From Pseudomonas poae (GTDB lineage Bacteria > Pseudomonadota > Gammaproteobacteria > Pseudomonadales > Pseudomonadaceae): 64,000 bases of DNA. Below are positions 48,336 through 57,366 of this stretch, one piece after another. Location: NCBI GenBank assembly GCA_004000515.1, contig CP034537.1:2928001-2992000 (forward strand). The letters are read 5' to 3'. The number at the start of each line of letters is the position of its first letter. Within the stretch, counting starts at the first letter, position 1. Made by a program: the position numbers and the translations under genes. The notes beneath the pieces were generated by a model that was not told where the DNA came from, did no database searches, and was given only the letters and a program-made list of their open reading frames with translations.

Positions 48336-49340
48336 ATGAAAAAACTTAAAAACCTGCTGGGTGGTTCGCTGCTGGCACTCGCTGTATTGGCTCAACCGAC
48401 ACACGCCGCTGAACCCATCCACTTCGGCGACATCACCTGGGAAAGCGGCAGCTTCATCACCGAAGTGCTGCGCCTGATCGTCGAGAAAGGCTACGGCCTG
48501 CCCACCGACACCTTGCCCGGCAGCACCGTGAGCCTGGAGGCCGCCCTGGCCAAGAACGATATCCAAGTGATCGGCGAAGAGTGGGCCGGGCGCAGTCCGG
48601 CATGGGTCAAGGCGGAGAGCGAAGGCAAGGTATTCGGCCTGGGCGACACCGTCAAAGGCGCGACCGAAGGCTGGTGGGTACCTGAGTTTGTGATCAAGGG
48701 CGACGCGGCGCGCGGTATCAAGGCGTTGGCACCGGACCTCAAGTCGGTTGCCGACCTGCCGCGCTACAAGGACGTGTTCCGCGACCCTGAAGATCCCACC
48801 CGTGGCCGCTTCCTCAACAGCCCTACCGGCTGGACGTCGGAGATCGTCAACAGCCAGAAGATCAAGGCCTACGGCTTGACCGACAGCTTCGTCAACTTCC
48901 GCACCGGCTCCGGTGCGGCGCTGGATGCCGAAGTGGCGTCGTCGATCCGTCGCGGCAAACCGGTGCTGTTCTACTACTGGTCGCCCACGCCGCTGCTGGG
49001 GCGCTTCAAACTGGTCAAGCTGGAAGAACCGCCGTTCAACGCCGAAGCCTGGAAGACCCTCTCCGACGCGAAAAACCCCAACCCCATCGGCACCCGCTCG
49101 ATGCCCGCGAAGTTGGCGATTGGCGTATCGGCGCCGTTCAAGGCGCAATACCCGCAACTGGTGAGCGTGTTTGAAAAGGTCGACCTGCCGATTGACCTGC
49201 TTAACGGCCTCCTCGCTGACATGAGCGAGAAGCGCACGCAGCCACGTCAAGTGGCGTTGGCGTTCCTCAAGGAGCAGCCGCAGGTGTGGCAGCAGTGGGT
49301 GCCGGCGGACGTGGCGGCGAAGGTCAACGCCGCCCTTTAA
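48336..49340 (+). CDS. Glycine-betaine/ProX-type periplasmic binding protein, orphan
   Basis: A 334-residue protein with a signal ending PTHAA (about residue 25) and the OpuAC/ProX fold: FGDITWESGSFITEVLRLIV, GEEWAGRSPAW and FYYWSPTPLLG. The family binds quaternary ammonium compounds or similar using Trp/Tyr boxes. No permease or ATPase is adjacent, which suggests a partner elsewhere or a role with the TonB receptor just upstream. The ATG at 48336 has an AAGAGG site. It may be under its own promoter, given the REPIN before it. Confidence 0.85.
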   Translation: MKKLKNLLGGSLLALAVLAQPTHAAEPIHFGDITWESGSFITEVLRLIVEKGYGLPTDTLPGSTVSLEAALAKNDIQVIGEEWAGRSPAWVKAESEGKVFGLGDTVKGATEGWWVPEFVIKGDAARGIKALAPDLKSVADLPRYKDVFRDPEDPTRGRFLNSPTGWTSEIVNSQKIKAYGLTDSFVNFRTGSGAALDAEVASSIRRGKPVLFYYWSPTPLLGRFKLVKLEEPPFNAEAWKTLSDAKNPNPIGTRSMPAKLAIGVSAPFKAQYPQLVSVFEKVDLPIDLLNGLLADMSEKRTQPRQVALAFLKEQPQVWQQWVPADVAAKVNAAL

Positions 49341-49354
49341 CCACCGAAGATCAA

Positions 49355-49446
49355 CTGTGGGTGCGGGCTTGCTCGCGAAAGCGGTGTATCAGTCACAGGT
49401 GTGTCGGATGACACGCCGCCTTCGCGAGCAAGCCCGCTCCCACATT
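49355..49446. repeat. REPIN, GCTTGCTCGCGAA variant
   Basis: CTGTGGGTGCGGGCTTGCTC...GAGCAAGCCCGCTCCCACAT, inner GCGAAAGCGG / CCGCCTTCGC. It lies between convergent genes. Confidence 0.85.
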
Positions 49447-49463
49447 TTGGAGTGCACTTCAGG

Positions 49464-50066
49464 TCATTCGGCTTCGGCGGCCAGGGCAGCAACGACTGCC
49501 GGACGCTGACTGACCCGTTGTTGAAAATTATCCAACGCCGGCCATTCGCGCAGGTCAATATCGTGGAAAGCCGCCCAACGCAGCACCACGAACAAATACG
49601 CATCTGCCACCGAATACTGCAAGCCCAGCAAATAGTCCTGGCGCTCCAGCGTCTGCACCAGCACCGCAAATCGCTTGAACAGCGTGGCCTGGAACGTCGC
49701 CCGCACCTCGCCCTGAATCGCGTCGTTGAAAAACACCGCCAAGCCGCCATGAATCTCGGTGGCAATGAAGTTCAGCCATTCCTGCAATCGCACGCGCTCC
49801 CAACTGCCGTTGGCCGGGGCCAGTTCGGCTGTGGGTTTCAGGTCGGCGAGGTACTGCAGGATCGCGCTGGCTTCGGTCAGCACTTGGCCGTTGTCCAATT
49901 GCAGTGCCGCCACGTAACCCTTGGGGTTGATGTGCAGGAAATTCTCACCGTTGGCGGTGGTCTTGGCTTTGTTATCCACCAACACCAGGTCGAACGGCAA
50001 CGCCAATTCGCGCAGCACGATATGGGGCGCGAGTGAGCAGGCGTTGGGGAAGTAATAGAGTTTCAT
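49464..50066 (-). CDS. Glutathione S-transferase, beta-class-like
   Basis: A 200-residue GST with thioredoxin-like N domain (MKLYYFPNACSLAPHIVLRE, residues 1-20). Cys10 in ACSLAPH is the residue that binds glutathione in the beta class. The C-terminal helical domain follows. It conjugates glutathione to electrophiles or reduces mixed disulfides. It is divergent from a LysR gene 97 bases away, which may control it. Confidence 0.85.
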   Translation of the reverse strand: MKLYYFPNACSLAPHIVLRELALPFDLVLVDNKAKTTANGENFLHINPKGYVAALQLDNGQVLTEASAILQYLADLKPTAELAPANGSWERVRLQEWLNFIATEIHGGLAVFFNDAIQGEVRATFQATLFKRFAVLVQTLERQDYLLGLQYSVADAYLFVVLRWAAFHDIDLREWPALDNFQQRVSQRPAVVAALAAEAE

Positions 50067-50162
50067 CGAGGGCAGCTCCTTAGGGTTTGCGCCAGTCTCG
50101 CGGGCATGGCACCGTGCGTAAAATTAAACCTTCAGACCCCTGCCATAAGGACCGCTACTGCC

Positions 50163-51032
50163 ATGATGAACCTGATGCACTGGCGCTTGCTGGTCGCCGT
50201 GGCCGATCACGGCAGCATCACCGCCGCCGCTGAGCGCGTGGGCATGACCCAGTCTGCTGCCAGCCAGGCGATGGCCGGCATGGAGGCAACCTTGGGCGCG
50301 CAACTGTTTACTCGTGAGCCGCGCAAGACGTTGCCCACGGCCTTGGGGTTGAGTGTGATCGAGCAGGCGCGGGTGATGTTGGGCGCATTGCAGGCCATTC
50401 GCAGCACTGTGGATGCCGCCAAGCCCACACTGCGTGGGACGATCCGCATCGCCAGTTTCCCCATGGTGCTGGCGACGTTTCTGACGCCGCTGTTGCAGCG
50501 TTTCGCGCAGCTTTATCCTGGCATCGAAGTCACCACCCTGGATGTCACCGATAACGAAGTGCACACGCTGCTCGACGCCGACCTGATCGACCTCGGCGTG
50601 GTGCTCAACCCCAAGCCCGAGCGCAACGCTACCGTGCTGGGCCGCGATTTCTGGATGGCAGTGCTGCCGACCCATCACGCCCTGGCGCAGCGGCCGGCGG
50701 ATGCCACGGTGTCGTTGGAGGAACTGCTCGACCAACCCTTTGTGCTCGCCACCGGTGGTTGCACCGCCAACGCCCGCAGCCTGGGCGCCGCAGCGGGGCT
50801 GACATTGCGCGATATCCGCGTGGAAGTACGTGAGTGGAGCAGCGCCTTCAGCCTGGTGCGCGAAGGTGTCGGTGTGACGCTGGTGCCGGAAATGGCTTTG
50901 CCTGCGCAACGCAACGGCTTGCGCGTGATGCCGTTGACGGTGCCGCTGCACCGCGAATTTGCCTTGGTCAGTTCTCCAGCCCGCCCGCCGTCTGCCGCCA
51001 CCTGCGCATTGTTAAAAATGCTGGCTGACTAG
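50163..51032 (+). CDS. LysR-family regulator
   Basis: A 289-residue LysR protein: HTH at about residues 1-60 (GSITAAAERVGMTQSAASQAM) and an effector-binding domain (RGTIRIASFPMVLATFLTPL). ATG at 50163 (MMNLMHWRLLVAVADHGS). Divergent from the GST gene, so autoregulation and GST control are likely. Effector unknown. Confidence 0.85.
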   Translation: MMNLMHWRLLVAVADHGSITAAAERVGMTQSAASQAMAGMEATLGAQLFTREPRKTLPTALGLSVIEQARVMLGALQAIRSTVDAAKPTLRGTIRIASFPMVLATFLTPLLQRFAQLYPGIEVTTLDVTDNEVHTLLDADLIDLGVVLNPKPERNATVLGRDFWMAVLPTHHALAQRPADATVSLEELLDQPFVLATGGCTANARSLGAAAGLTLRDIRVEVREWSSAFSLVREGVGVTLVPEMALPAQRNGLRVMPLTVPLHREFALVSSPARPPSAATCALLKMLAD

Positions 51033-51199
51033 TGGCCTTGCATAGCGCCAAGCCCTGTCTATGCTCACCCAGAACCGTGATGACGCTTGCCATATAAAAG
51101 CGATTCGGATGGTTTTTTCCCCATGAAGGTTTGCCAGCACTATCCAACTGAAGAATGGAATGCGCCTTCCAGGCGCCGGGAATCAAGGGTGATCTGACC

Positions 51200-52519
51200 A
51201 TGTTCAACCGCCATCACAAATCCGACCTGCTTGAAATCGAACGTTTCTCCTGCGCCCTTACCGAAGCCAACGCCAAACTCGCCGCCATCAGCCGTTCCAT
51301 GGCGATGATCGAGTTTGACCGCAACGGCGTGATCCTCGACGCCAACGACAACTTTTGCAAAGCCATGGGCTACAGCGCCGAGGAGATTCGCGGCAAGCAC
51401 CATCGTCTCTTCTGCGAGGAGGCCTATACCCACACCGAGGCCTACGCCAAGCTCTGGCGTGATTTGGCACGGGGCGAGGCCATCAGTGGCACGTTCATGC
51501 GCTTGAACAAACGCGGCCAGGAAGTGTGGCTGGAAGCCAGCTACATGCCGGTGCTGGACAGCGACAAACAGGTGCAAAGCGTGATCAAGGTGGCGTCGGA
51601 CATTTCCGCGCGGGTTCACCATGAACACGAAAACCAGAGCCTGATAGACGCCATCGGCCGTTCCATGGCGGTGATCGAGTTCACCCCACAGGGCCAGATC
51701 CTCAACGCCAACGACAACTTTTTGCGCACCGTGCAGTACTCGCGCGAGGAAATCATCGGCCAGCACCACAGCATGTTCTGCCATCGTAGCGAAGTGGAAT
51801 CACCGGCCTACAAGGCGTTCTGGGCATCGCTCAACCGTGGCGAATACCACTCGCACCGCTTCGAGCGCAAAAACAAATACGGCAAGACACTGTTCCTGGA
51901 GGCGTCCTATAACCCGATCTTCGACACCAATGGGCGCCTGTACAAAGTGGTGAAGTTCGCCAGCGACATCACTGACCAAGTCACCACCCTGCGCACCGCC
52001 GCCGATTCGGCCCACGCCACCTCAGTACAAAACGACGCCTGCGCCCGCAAGGGCTCGGAGGTGGTGCAGCAAACCGTACAAATCATCGAAGAAATTTCCC
52101 ACGACCTGAACCAGGCGGCGCAAAGCATCGATGCGGTGAGCAAGCAGTCCGACATTATCGGCGCCATCGTGCAGACCATCCGCAGCATTGCCGAACAGAC
52201 CAATATGCTCGCGCTCAATGCGGCCATTGAAGCGGCACGGGCCGGTGAGCATGGGCGTGGGTTTGCGGTGGTAGCCGATGAGGTGCGCAGCCTCGCGGCA
52301 CGAACCAGCCAGGCGACGGTGGAGATTGTGGATGTGGTGCGCAAGAACCACGACCTGTCACTGAGCGCGGTGTCGAGCATGCAGTCGAGCCTGAGCCGCA
52401 CAGGGCTTGGGGTGGAGTTGGCGAATGAGGCGGGGCAGGTGATCCTGGAGATTCAGGAAGGGTCACGGCATGTGGTGGATGCGATCAGCCAGTTCAACTC
52501 CACCTTGCAGTTGCAATAG
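51200..52519 (+). CDS. bdlA: Soluble PAS-PAS chemotaxis-type protein, BdlA-like
   Basis: A 439-residue protein with no membrane helix: two PAS domains (about 25-145 and 148-270, [20 protein letters not shown] and [20 protein letters not shown]) and a short methyl-accepting signal domain with the hairpin-tip motif [19 protein letters not shown]. This is the layout of P. aeruginosa BdlA (biofilm dispersion locus A). It probably senses redox or nutrients and lowers c-di-GMP to release biofilm. ATG at 51200 chosen as the first with matched family start. BdlA is cleaved between the PAS domains; whether this one is cannot be seen. Confidence 0.8.
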   Translation: MFNRHHKSDLLEIERFSCALTEANAKLAAISRSMAMIEFDRNGVILDANDNFCKAMGYSAEEIRGKHHRLFCEEAYTHTEAYAKLWRDLARGEAISGTFMRLNKRGQEVWLEASYMPVLDSDKQVQSVIKVASDISARVHHEHENQSLIDAIGRSMAVIEFTPQGQILNANDNFLRTVQYSREEIIGQHHSMFCHRSEVESPAYKAFWASLNRGEYHSHRFERKNKYGKTLFLEASYNPIFDTNGRLYKVVKFASDITDQVTTLRTAADSAHATSVQNDACARKGSEVVQQTVQIIEEISHDLNQAAQSIDAVSKQSDIIGAIVQTIRSIAEQTNMLALNAAIEAARAGEHGRGFAVVADEVRSLAARTSQATVEIVDVVRKNHDLSLSAVSSMQSSLSRTGLGVELANEAGQVILEIQEGSRHVVDAISQFNSTLQLQ

Positions 52520-52521
52520 TG

Positions 52522-52649
52522 TAGTGAGCGGGCTTGTCCCGCGCTGGGGGCGAAGCCGCCCCAATAAGACCGCTGCGGTGTATCAGGTACACCGTAGTGG
52601 TATGTTTAGGGCGGCTTCGCCCCCCAGCGCGGGGCGAGCCCGCTCACTA
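52522..52649. repeat. REPIN-like inverted pair, TAGTGAGCGGGCT family
   Basis: TAGTGAGCGGGCTTGTCCCG...CGGGGCGAGCCCGCTCACTA, with GGCGAAGCCGCCC in both arms. It ends three bases before the stop of the next gene. Confidence 0.85.
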
Positions 52650-52651
52650 AC

Positions 52652-53161
52652 TTAGATTGCGGCCAGGGTTTCTTTCACGGTTTGCGCTGGGTCAGTGGCT
52701 TTCGCCGCTACCTGTTGCTCTTGCTGCTGTTTCACACGGTCCGCCACTTGCTTGGCAATCGCGTCCTGTTTTTCCTGGGACATGTTCTGCACATCCGCCT
52801 CGGTCAAACCCTGTTCCTTGAGCAATTGCTCACGGATGCGCTCGGCCGGGGATTTGCTCATGTAGTCGGTGAAGTCTGCACGGGCGGTGCTGGTGCTGGA
52901 ACCGGCTGCCGGCACATCCGTCGTTGCCGTGGTGGCTGCGGTGGTGGCTTGCAGCTGCACACGGGTCTTGGCGAAGGCTTCATCGATACGATCGTTGGCC
53001 TTGTCCAGCTCCTTCTGCGCAGCCGGCACGGTCACGCTCTGCTGCGCCGCTTGCACGGCACCGCTGTAGAGCGCGCTGGCGGCGGCGTTGGCGGGGTCCA
53101 TGTCGGCGCGCTTGAGCTGTTGGATCGTCGACACGGCTTGGGTGTTGTTGTTAACCAGCAT
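52652..53161 (-). CDS. Ala/Gln-rich hypothetical protein, 169 residues
   Basis: MLVNNNTQAVSTIQQLKRAD... has low-complexity Thr/Ala (TTAATTATTDVPA at about 73-85) and many charged helices (DRVKQQQEQQ). No signal, membrane helix or catalytic motif. It may be a cytosolic or secreted helical protein. Found in pseudomonads as a hypothetical; the role is unknown. No neighbour suggests a function. Confidence 0.65.
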   Translation of the reverse strand: MLVNNNTQAVSTIQQLKRADMDPANAAASALYSGAVQAAQQSVTVPAAQKELDKANDRIDEAFAKTRVQLQATTAATTATTDVPAAGSSTSTARADFTDYMSKSPAERIREQLLKEQGLTEADVQNMSQEKQDAIAKQVADRVKQQQEQQVAAKATDPAQTVKETLAAI

Positions 53162-53413
53162 GATCGGTCACCTGTGGAAATATTCGTGTGCCACCGGTGG
53201 AGCAAATAGCGTGCCGCAGGTGATATCCCCGATTTCAAAGGCCTAGGGCGGGGCAATGAGGCAATACCTGTCCTTGTAGTGGTCATTCTTTGCCGCTAAC
53301 TGGCAACACTTGCTTGGACTTGCTGAATCGTTTATCTGTCAATTCCGACAGTTTTTTCTGGGTGGAATGATGCTGAATTGAACGTGGATAGCTACCGGCA
53401 ATGGAGAGATGAC

Positions 53414-53908
53414 ATGAGCAAGCAGCACTTCCAGATTTTGGACCCATCACTAAAGGCCAACATATCTTTTGAGAATGAGCACTTTGTCGCCAAGCATGTT
53501 ACTTACCATGCCGCCGAGGGTGGGTATCTTGTAGAAGGAACATCCGAGGACGGGAGAAGACGTTTAATCATATTCAGCCCAACTATATTTGACGTCACTA
53601 AAACCTATAAATTAGTCCCTTATTCTCCAAAGGACGGTGAGGCAAGAGTTGTTTTTATCGCCCCACCTCATCAATTGGGTATTGGAACTTTCATTCCGAT
53701 CGCGGGACACTGTCTTTCATTGCCCAAGCGAGCGGACTGCATGGTGTTTTCAACTCATTCAGTAATGCTAGCCCCGGTAATTTTCCTGACACGCAGATCA
53801 ATGGATCGTTTCAGGTACGCAATATCTAATATAGCCAATCACACCTTCGCTACCGTTGTGGAGGATGTCATCGGTGGTAGAAGGTGCGGGCATGGGAGCA
53901 CTCAGTAA
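53414..53908 (+). CDS. Orphan protein of foreign-looking composition, 164 residues
   Basis: ATG at 53414 has a GGAGAG site. The gene is clearly AT-richer than its surroundings, with codons rare here (AGA, TTA, ATA, CTA; for example GGG AGA AGA CGT TTA ATC ATA). The product starts MSKQHFQILDPSLKANISFE and has one hydrophobic stretch (VMLAPVIFL, about 118-126). I recognise no family. It ends by overlapping the convergent gene by seven bases. It probably arrived by transfer. The 252 bases upstream (53162-53413) have no gene; a weak 5-bp hairpin with T run lies at 53336-53357. Confidence 0.6.
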   Translation: MSKQHFQILDPSLKANISFENEHFVAKHVTYHAAEGGYLVEGTSEDGRRRLIIFSPTIFDVTKTYKLVPYSPKDGEARVVFIAPPHQLGIGTFIPIAGHCLSLPKRADCMVFSTHSVMLAPVIFLTRRSMDRFRYAISNIANHTFATVVEDVIGGRRCGHGSTQ

Positions 53909-54639
53909 GTAATCGGAATCTCAAACTCCTGGAAGGCGTCATCCTGGGGCTGATAGCCCAGTACTCGCGTAGTTTCGCTCAGGTCCAGGCGCTTGAAACG
54001 GTTATTGGAAATGCCATGGGCGATCAGGTGCTTCACGCCCTCGGCCTCTACCGAGCGCTGCAGCAGGTGCACCGCATCGCGAGGGCTGAGCCAGGCGCTG
54101 AGGTCGCGCGCGTTGTTGAGGTCGTGGGTCTCGGGAAATTCGAAGGCGCCAATACGCAGGGCAATCGTCGACAGCGGGGTTTTCGCCGCATAGAAACCGC
54201 ACAGCGCCTCGCCGTAGCATTTACTCACGCCATACAGGTTGGCGGGCATCACTTGCATGCCGGGGGTGATCTGGCGGTCCACCGGGTAGCCTTCGATGGT
54301 TTGCGCGCTGCTGGCGAACACCAGGCGTTTCACCCCGGCGGCCACAGCGGCCTCGAACAAATAGGTGGTGGCGAGGATGTTGTTGGGCAGCAACTCATCG
54401 AACGACGCGCTGGCGTGGGGGATGCCCGACAGGTGCACGATCACGTCGATGCCATCGAGCAGGGCGGCCAGGCTGGTTTTGTCGCTGAGGTCGGCATGCA
54501 CGAAACGGTGCTCGCCGAGGGCAAAATCCGGCGCAATGCGGTCGGTGAGGGTGAAGCGGTAGCGGTCTTTCGAGGCTTCGAAAAACGTCTTGCCGATTCT
54601 GCCGCAAGCGCCGGTTAGCAGTACGTTGAGTCCTTTCAC
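53902..54639 (-). CDS. NAD-dependent dehydrogenase, uronate-dehydrogenase-like
   Basis: A 245-residue extended SDR. Rossmann GACGRIG (about 10-16), catalytic Ser in FASSAQTIEGY (about 107-117) and YGVSK (about 136-140), followed by GEALCGFYA and the RIGAFEFPE segment. The spacing matches Udh, which oxidises uronic acids to aldarolactones; the protein is slightly shorter than known Udh (about 265). The gluconate genes nearby fit sugar-acid use. A general epimerase is the alternative. It overlaps the orphan gene by seven bases. Confidence 0.7.
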   Translation of the reverse strand: MKGLNVLLTGACGRIGKTFFEASKDRYRFTLTDRIAPDFALGEHRFVHADLSDKTSLAALLDGIDVIVHLSGIPHASASFDELLPNNILATTYLFEAAVAAGVKRLVFASSAQTIEGYPVDRQITPGMQVMPANLYGVSKCYGEALCGFYAAKTPLSTIALRIGAFEFPETHDLNNARDLSAWLSPRDAVHLLQRSVEAEGVKHLIAHGISNNRFKRLDLSETTRVLGYQPQDDAFQEFEIPITY

Positions 54640-54654
54640 GGTGTCGTCCTTGTT

Positions 54655-55287
54655 TTAGTTATGGCCATCGAGGGCGAAGGCTTGGAAGCCGGGGCGCTGG
54701 CTGAGGCGTTGGTAGTACGCCTCGACAGCGGGGTAGGGCGGGTGGTCCAGCGGTGCGTTGCGCCAGCGGTGCACCGACAGGCCGATGAGGATATCAGCCA
54801 GGGTAAATTCACTGCCGGCCACAAAGGCGCCGGTCTTGATGAGTTGTTGTTCGAGCAGGCCCATCTTGTCGTTCCAGGCTTGCACGCCGGCCTGGGTGCG
54901 CTGCGGGTCCTGGTAGTCCGGGTTCTGGCGCACCAGCGCGTGGAACGCATATCCCCAAGAAGGGTTGAGCTCGGTGGCTTGCCAGTCCATCCATTGCTCC
55001 ACGCGGGCGCGTGGCGCGGGCTCGACGGGCAGCAGGTCATCACGTTGGTAGAGGCCGACCAGATAGCGGCAGATGGTGTTGGACTCCCACAGCACGCCGT
55101 GGTCGTCGATCAGCACCGGCACCTGGGCGTTGGGGTTCAGCGCCAGGAACTCGGGGGATTGGGTGGGGGTGTAGCCGATGCCCCAGTCTTCGCGCTGATA
55201 GTCGATGCCCAGTTCCTGGCAAGTCCACAGCACTTTGCGCACGTTGATGGAGGACGTGCGGCCGAGGATTTTCAGTGAATGTCCCAT
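54655..55287 (-). CDS. Glutathione S-transferase
   Basis: A 210-residue GST. Thioredoxin fold at 1-80 with LGRTSSINVRKVLWTCQELG (Ser is the likely catalytic residue) and the cis-Pro motif VPVLIDD, ES of WESNTICRYL binding glutathione. C-terminal helical domain to the end. ATG at 55287 gives MGHSLKILGRTSS; the extra upstream residues overlap a repeat. It is 15 bases from the Udh-like gene and on the same strand, so probably co-transcribed. Confidence 0.88.
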   Translation of the reverse strand: MGHSLKILGRTSSINVRKVLWTCQELGIDYQREDWGIGYTPTQSPEFLALNPNAQVPVLIDDHGVLWESNTICRYLVGLYQRDDLLPVEPAPRARVEQWMDWQATELNPSWGYAFHALVRQNPDYQDPQRTQAGVQAWNDKMGLLEQQLIKTGAFVAGSEFTLADILIGLSVHRWRNAPLDHPPYPAVEAYYQRLSQRPGFQAFALDGHN

Positions 55288-55340
55288 GGTGCTTTCCTTG
55301 CGGAGGAAAGCAGCCAATCTAGCAGGGCTGGTCACATTTT

Positions 55341-55474
55341 TGTAGTGAGCGGGCTTGTCCCGCGCTGGGTGGCGAAGCTGCCCTAAACCCAAGCAATTCG
55401 GTCTTCCTGAAACACCGAGACGGTCTTATTGGGGCGGCTTCGCCACCCAGCGCGGGACAAGCCCGCTCACTACA
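55341..55474. repeat. REPIN-like inverted pair, TAGTGAGCGGGCT family
   Basis: TGTAGTGAGCGGGCTTGTCC...GGACAAGCCCGCTCACTACA; the outer 20 bases pair perfectly. Inner GCGCTGGGTGGCGAAG is mirrored too. Confidence 0.9.
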
Positions 55475-55508
55475 GGGATCGTGTTAAACCCGGTTTTCGA
55501 GGGCGCTT

Positions 55509-56536
55509 TCAGGTGCTCTCCCGCACCTGCAATTCAAACCCCATATCCACCACCGGCTTGGCCACTTTGTTCCCCGCCATGATCGTCAACAAATGCTCGG
55601 CCGAACGCCGACCAATCGCCTCACGCGGGGTGCTGATGCTGCTCAGGCGCGGCACCATGAAGGACGAGGCCGGCAAATCGTTGAAGCCCAGCACCGCCAC
55701 CCGCTCCGGTACGTTGATGCCGTGGCGCAGCGCTTCCAACAGCGCGCCCTGAGCCAAGTCATCGTTACCAAAGAAGATCGCGTCCACATCCGGATGAGTC
55801 GCCAGCAACTGCAAGAACAACTCACCGCCCAGGCCCACAGAGGACGGGCGTGGCGTCAGCACTTCCAGCGCCGGGTCATACAAGCCCGCCTGTTGCAGTG
55901 CGCGGCGGAAGCCTTCGCCGCGCAGCAAGGTGCGTTGGTCCAACTGCGCACCTATATAAGCCAGGCGCTTGCGCCCACGGGACAGCAGATGTGCCGCCGC
56001 CGTTTCACCCGCGGCCAACTGCGAGAAACCCACGCAGTTCACGCCGGCGTTGGGGTCCAGGTCCATCATGTAGACGCAGGGCACATTGCTGGCCTCGACC
56101 ATTCGTCGGGCGCTTTCGGTGCGATCGAAGCCGGTCAGCAGCAAACCCCGTGGCTGGTAGGCCATGTAGTTGCGCAGCAGGTTTTCTTCTTCGTCACGGG
56201 AATAGTGGGAGTTGCCGATCAGCACTTCAAAACCCTTGGGCCGCAGCACCTGGTGGATGGCTTCGAGGGTTTCGATAAACAGCAGGTTGGACAGCGACGG
56301 CACGATCACCACCACCGAATGGCTCTGCGCCGAGGCGAGGGCACGGGCGGCGGGGTTGACCACGTAGTTCAGTTCGCTGGCGGCCTTTTGCACTTTTTCC
56401 ACCAGTTCGGTGGCCACGGTGCTGATGCCGCGCAACGCGCGGGAGGCGGTAATCGGGCTGACACCCGCCAGGCGGGCGACTTCGTTGAGGGTCGGACGAC
56501 CCGTGGTGCGCAATTTTTATCGTTCTTGGAGGTCAT
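55509..56536 (-). CDS. gntR: LacI-family gluconate repressor GntR, N-terminal frameshift
   Basis: 342 residues when repaired. LacI-type HTH near the start (TLNEVARLAGVSPITASRAL) and a periplasmic-binding-like effector domain (about 65-340). It represses gntK/gntP and itself until gluconate binds. The frame as read begins with a TTG at 56513. One lost A in the five T of 56514-56518 hides the true start at 56536 (MTSKNDKK...). Three boxes for it lie at 56570, 56722 and 57297. Divergent from gntK. Confidence 0.92.
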
Positions 56537-56569
56537 CAGGCGGCTTGCCAAACAAAAATCGAGGCACTA

Positions 56570-56583
56570 AGGTAGCGCTGTCT
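56570..56583. promoter_or_regulatory. GntR box 1 (gntR side)
   Basis: AGGTAGCGCTGTCT, preceded by ACTA, so that ACTAAGGTAGCGCT matches the GntR operator I recall for P. aeruginosa (AC-N-AAG-N-TAGCGCT). It lies 34 bases before the gntR start. Confidence 0.75.
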
Positions 56584-56721
56584 CCAAAAGGCTGCAAATG
56601 CTTGAACGTCGGGTTGCCTGATCCCGTTCAAATCATTGGAGCGGATGCACGCGTCACTCCATAAAAAAAGACAAGACGGCGCGGGAAAAGCCTGTTTTTG
56701 CACTAGCCTTACAGCGTGCAA

Positions 56722-56735
56722 AGGTAGCGCTATCT
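56722..56735. promoter_or_regulatory. GntR box 2 (gntK side)
   Basis: AGGTAGCGCTATCT, 18 bases before the gntK ATG. One base differs from box 1. Confidence 0.75.
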
Positions 56736-56752
56736 GCGTCCTGAGGTGTTTC

Positions 56753-57282
56753 ATGAGTCAACCTGTTACTGCCCTGGTCATCATGGGTGTTGCTGGCTGT
56801 GGCAAGACCAGCGTCAGCGAAGCCCTGTGCCGTCTGAACGGCGCCACCGCCATTGAAGGCGACAGCTTCCACCCTGCCGCGAACATCGAAAGATGAGCGC
56901 CGGCCACCCTCAACGATGACGACCGTGCCGGCTGGCTCGACATCCTCTGCGATGAATTGCGCCGCTCGCTCAAGGCCGGGGAACACCCGGTACTCACCTG
57001 TTCCGCGCTGAAAAGAAATACCGCGACCACCTGCGCGAAGCTGCGCCGGGCCTGGGTTTCGTGTTTCTGGAGCTGACCCGTGAAGTCGCGTCCGACCGCG
57101 TGTCCCATCGCCCTGATCATTTCATGCCGGCAAGCCTCATAGACAGCCAGTTCGCCACCCTTGAATCGCCCGTGGGCGAGCCGCTGACCCTGGCCCTCAA
57201 CGCCAGTGTGGACAGCGTCGAGGCGTTGGCCGAGCAAACCAATGCCTGGTGGCTGCAACACGGCTTCGAACCTTCCAAGTAA
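56753..57282 (+). CDS. gntK: Gluconokinase GntK, three frameshifts
   Basis: About 177 residues when repaired. It phosphorylates gluconate to 6-phosphogluconate. Walker A GVAGCGKTS (about 12-20), then GDSFHP and NIEKMSAGHPLNDDDR of the family. Frame losses: one A at GAAAGATG (56888-56895), two bases at CACCCTCAAC (56905-56914) and one A in AAAAG (57011-57015). After the first, the frame stops at 56894; the rest reads DILCDELRRSLKAGEHPVLT and SALKKKYRDHLREAA. Starts at 56753. A chain of three errors in 130 bases is the densest in the window. Confidence 0.88.
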
Positions 57283-57296
57283 TTTTTTGCCAGAAA

Positions 57297-57310
57297 AGAT
57301 AGCGCTATCT
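57297..57310. promoter_or_regulatory. GntR box 3 (gntP side)
   Basis: AGATAGCGCTATCT, a perfect palindrome, 56 bases before gntP. It implies a second GntR-controlled promoter between gntK and gntP. Confidence 0.8.
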
Positions 57311-57336
57311 GCGGCAGGAAATTCAACACCCGCTTT

Positions 57337-57352
57337 AATAACAACAACAAAC
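57337..57352 (+). promoter_or_regulatory. A-rich Hfq/Crc-type motif before gntP
   Basis: AATAACAACAACAAAC just before the AGGAGAG ribosome site of gntP. It matches the AANAANAA pattern three times. Confidence 0.6.
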
Positions 57353-57366
57353 AGGAGAGACCCCCC

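Noticed and set aside
53336..53357. Terminator of a small RNA
   Set aside because: The stem is only five base pairs, and no promoter or conserved transcript is visible before it.
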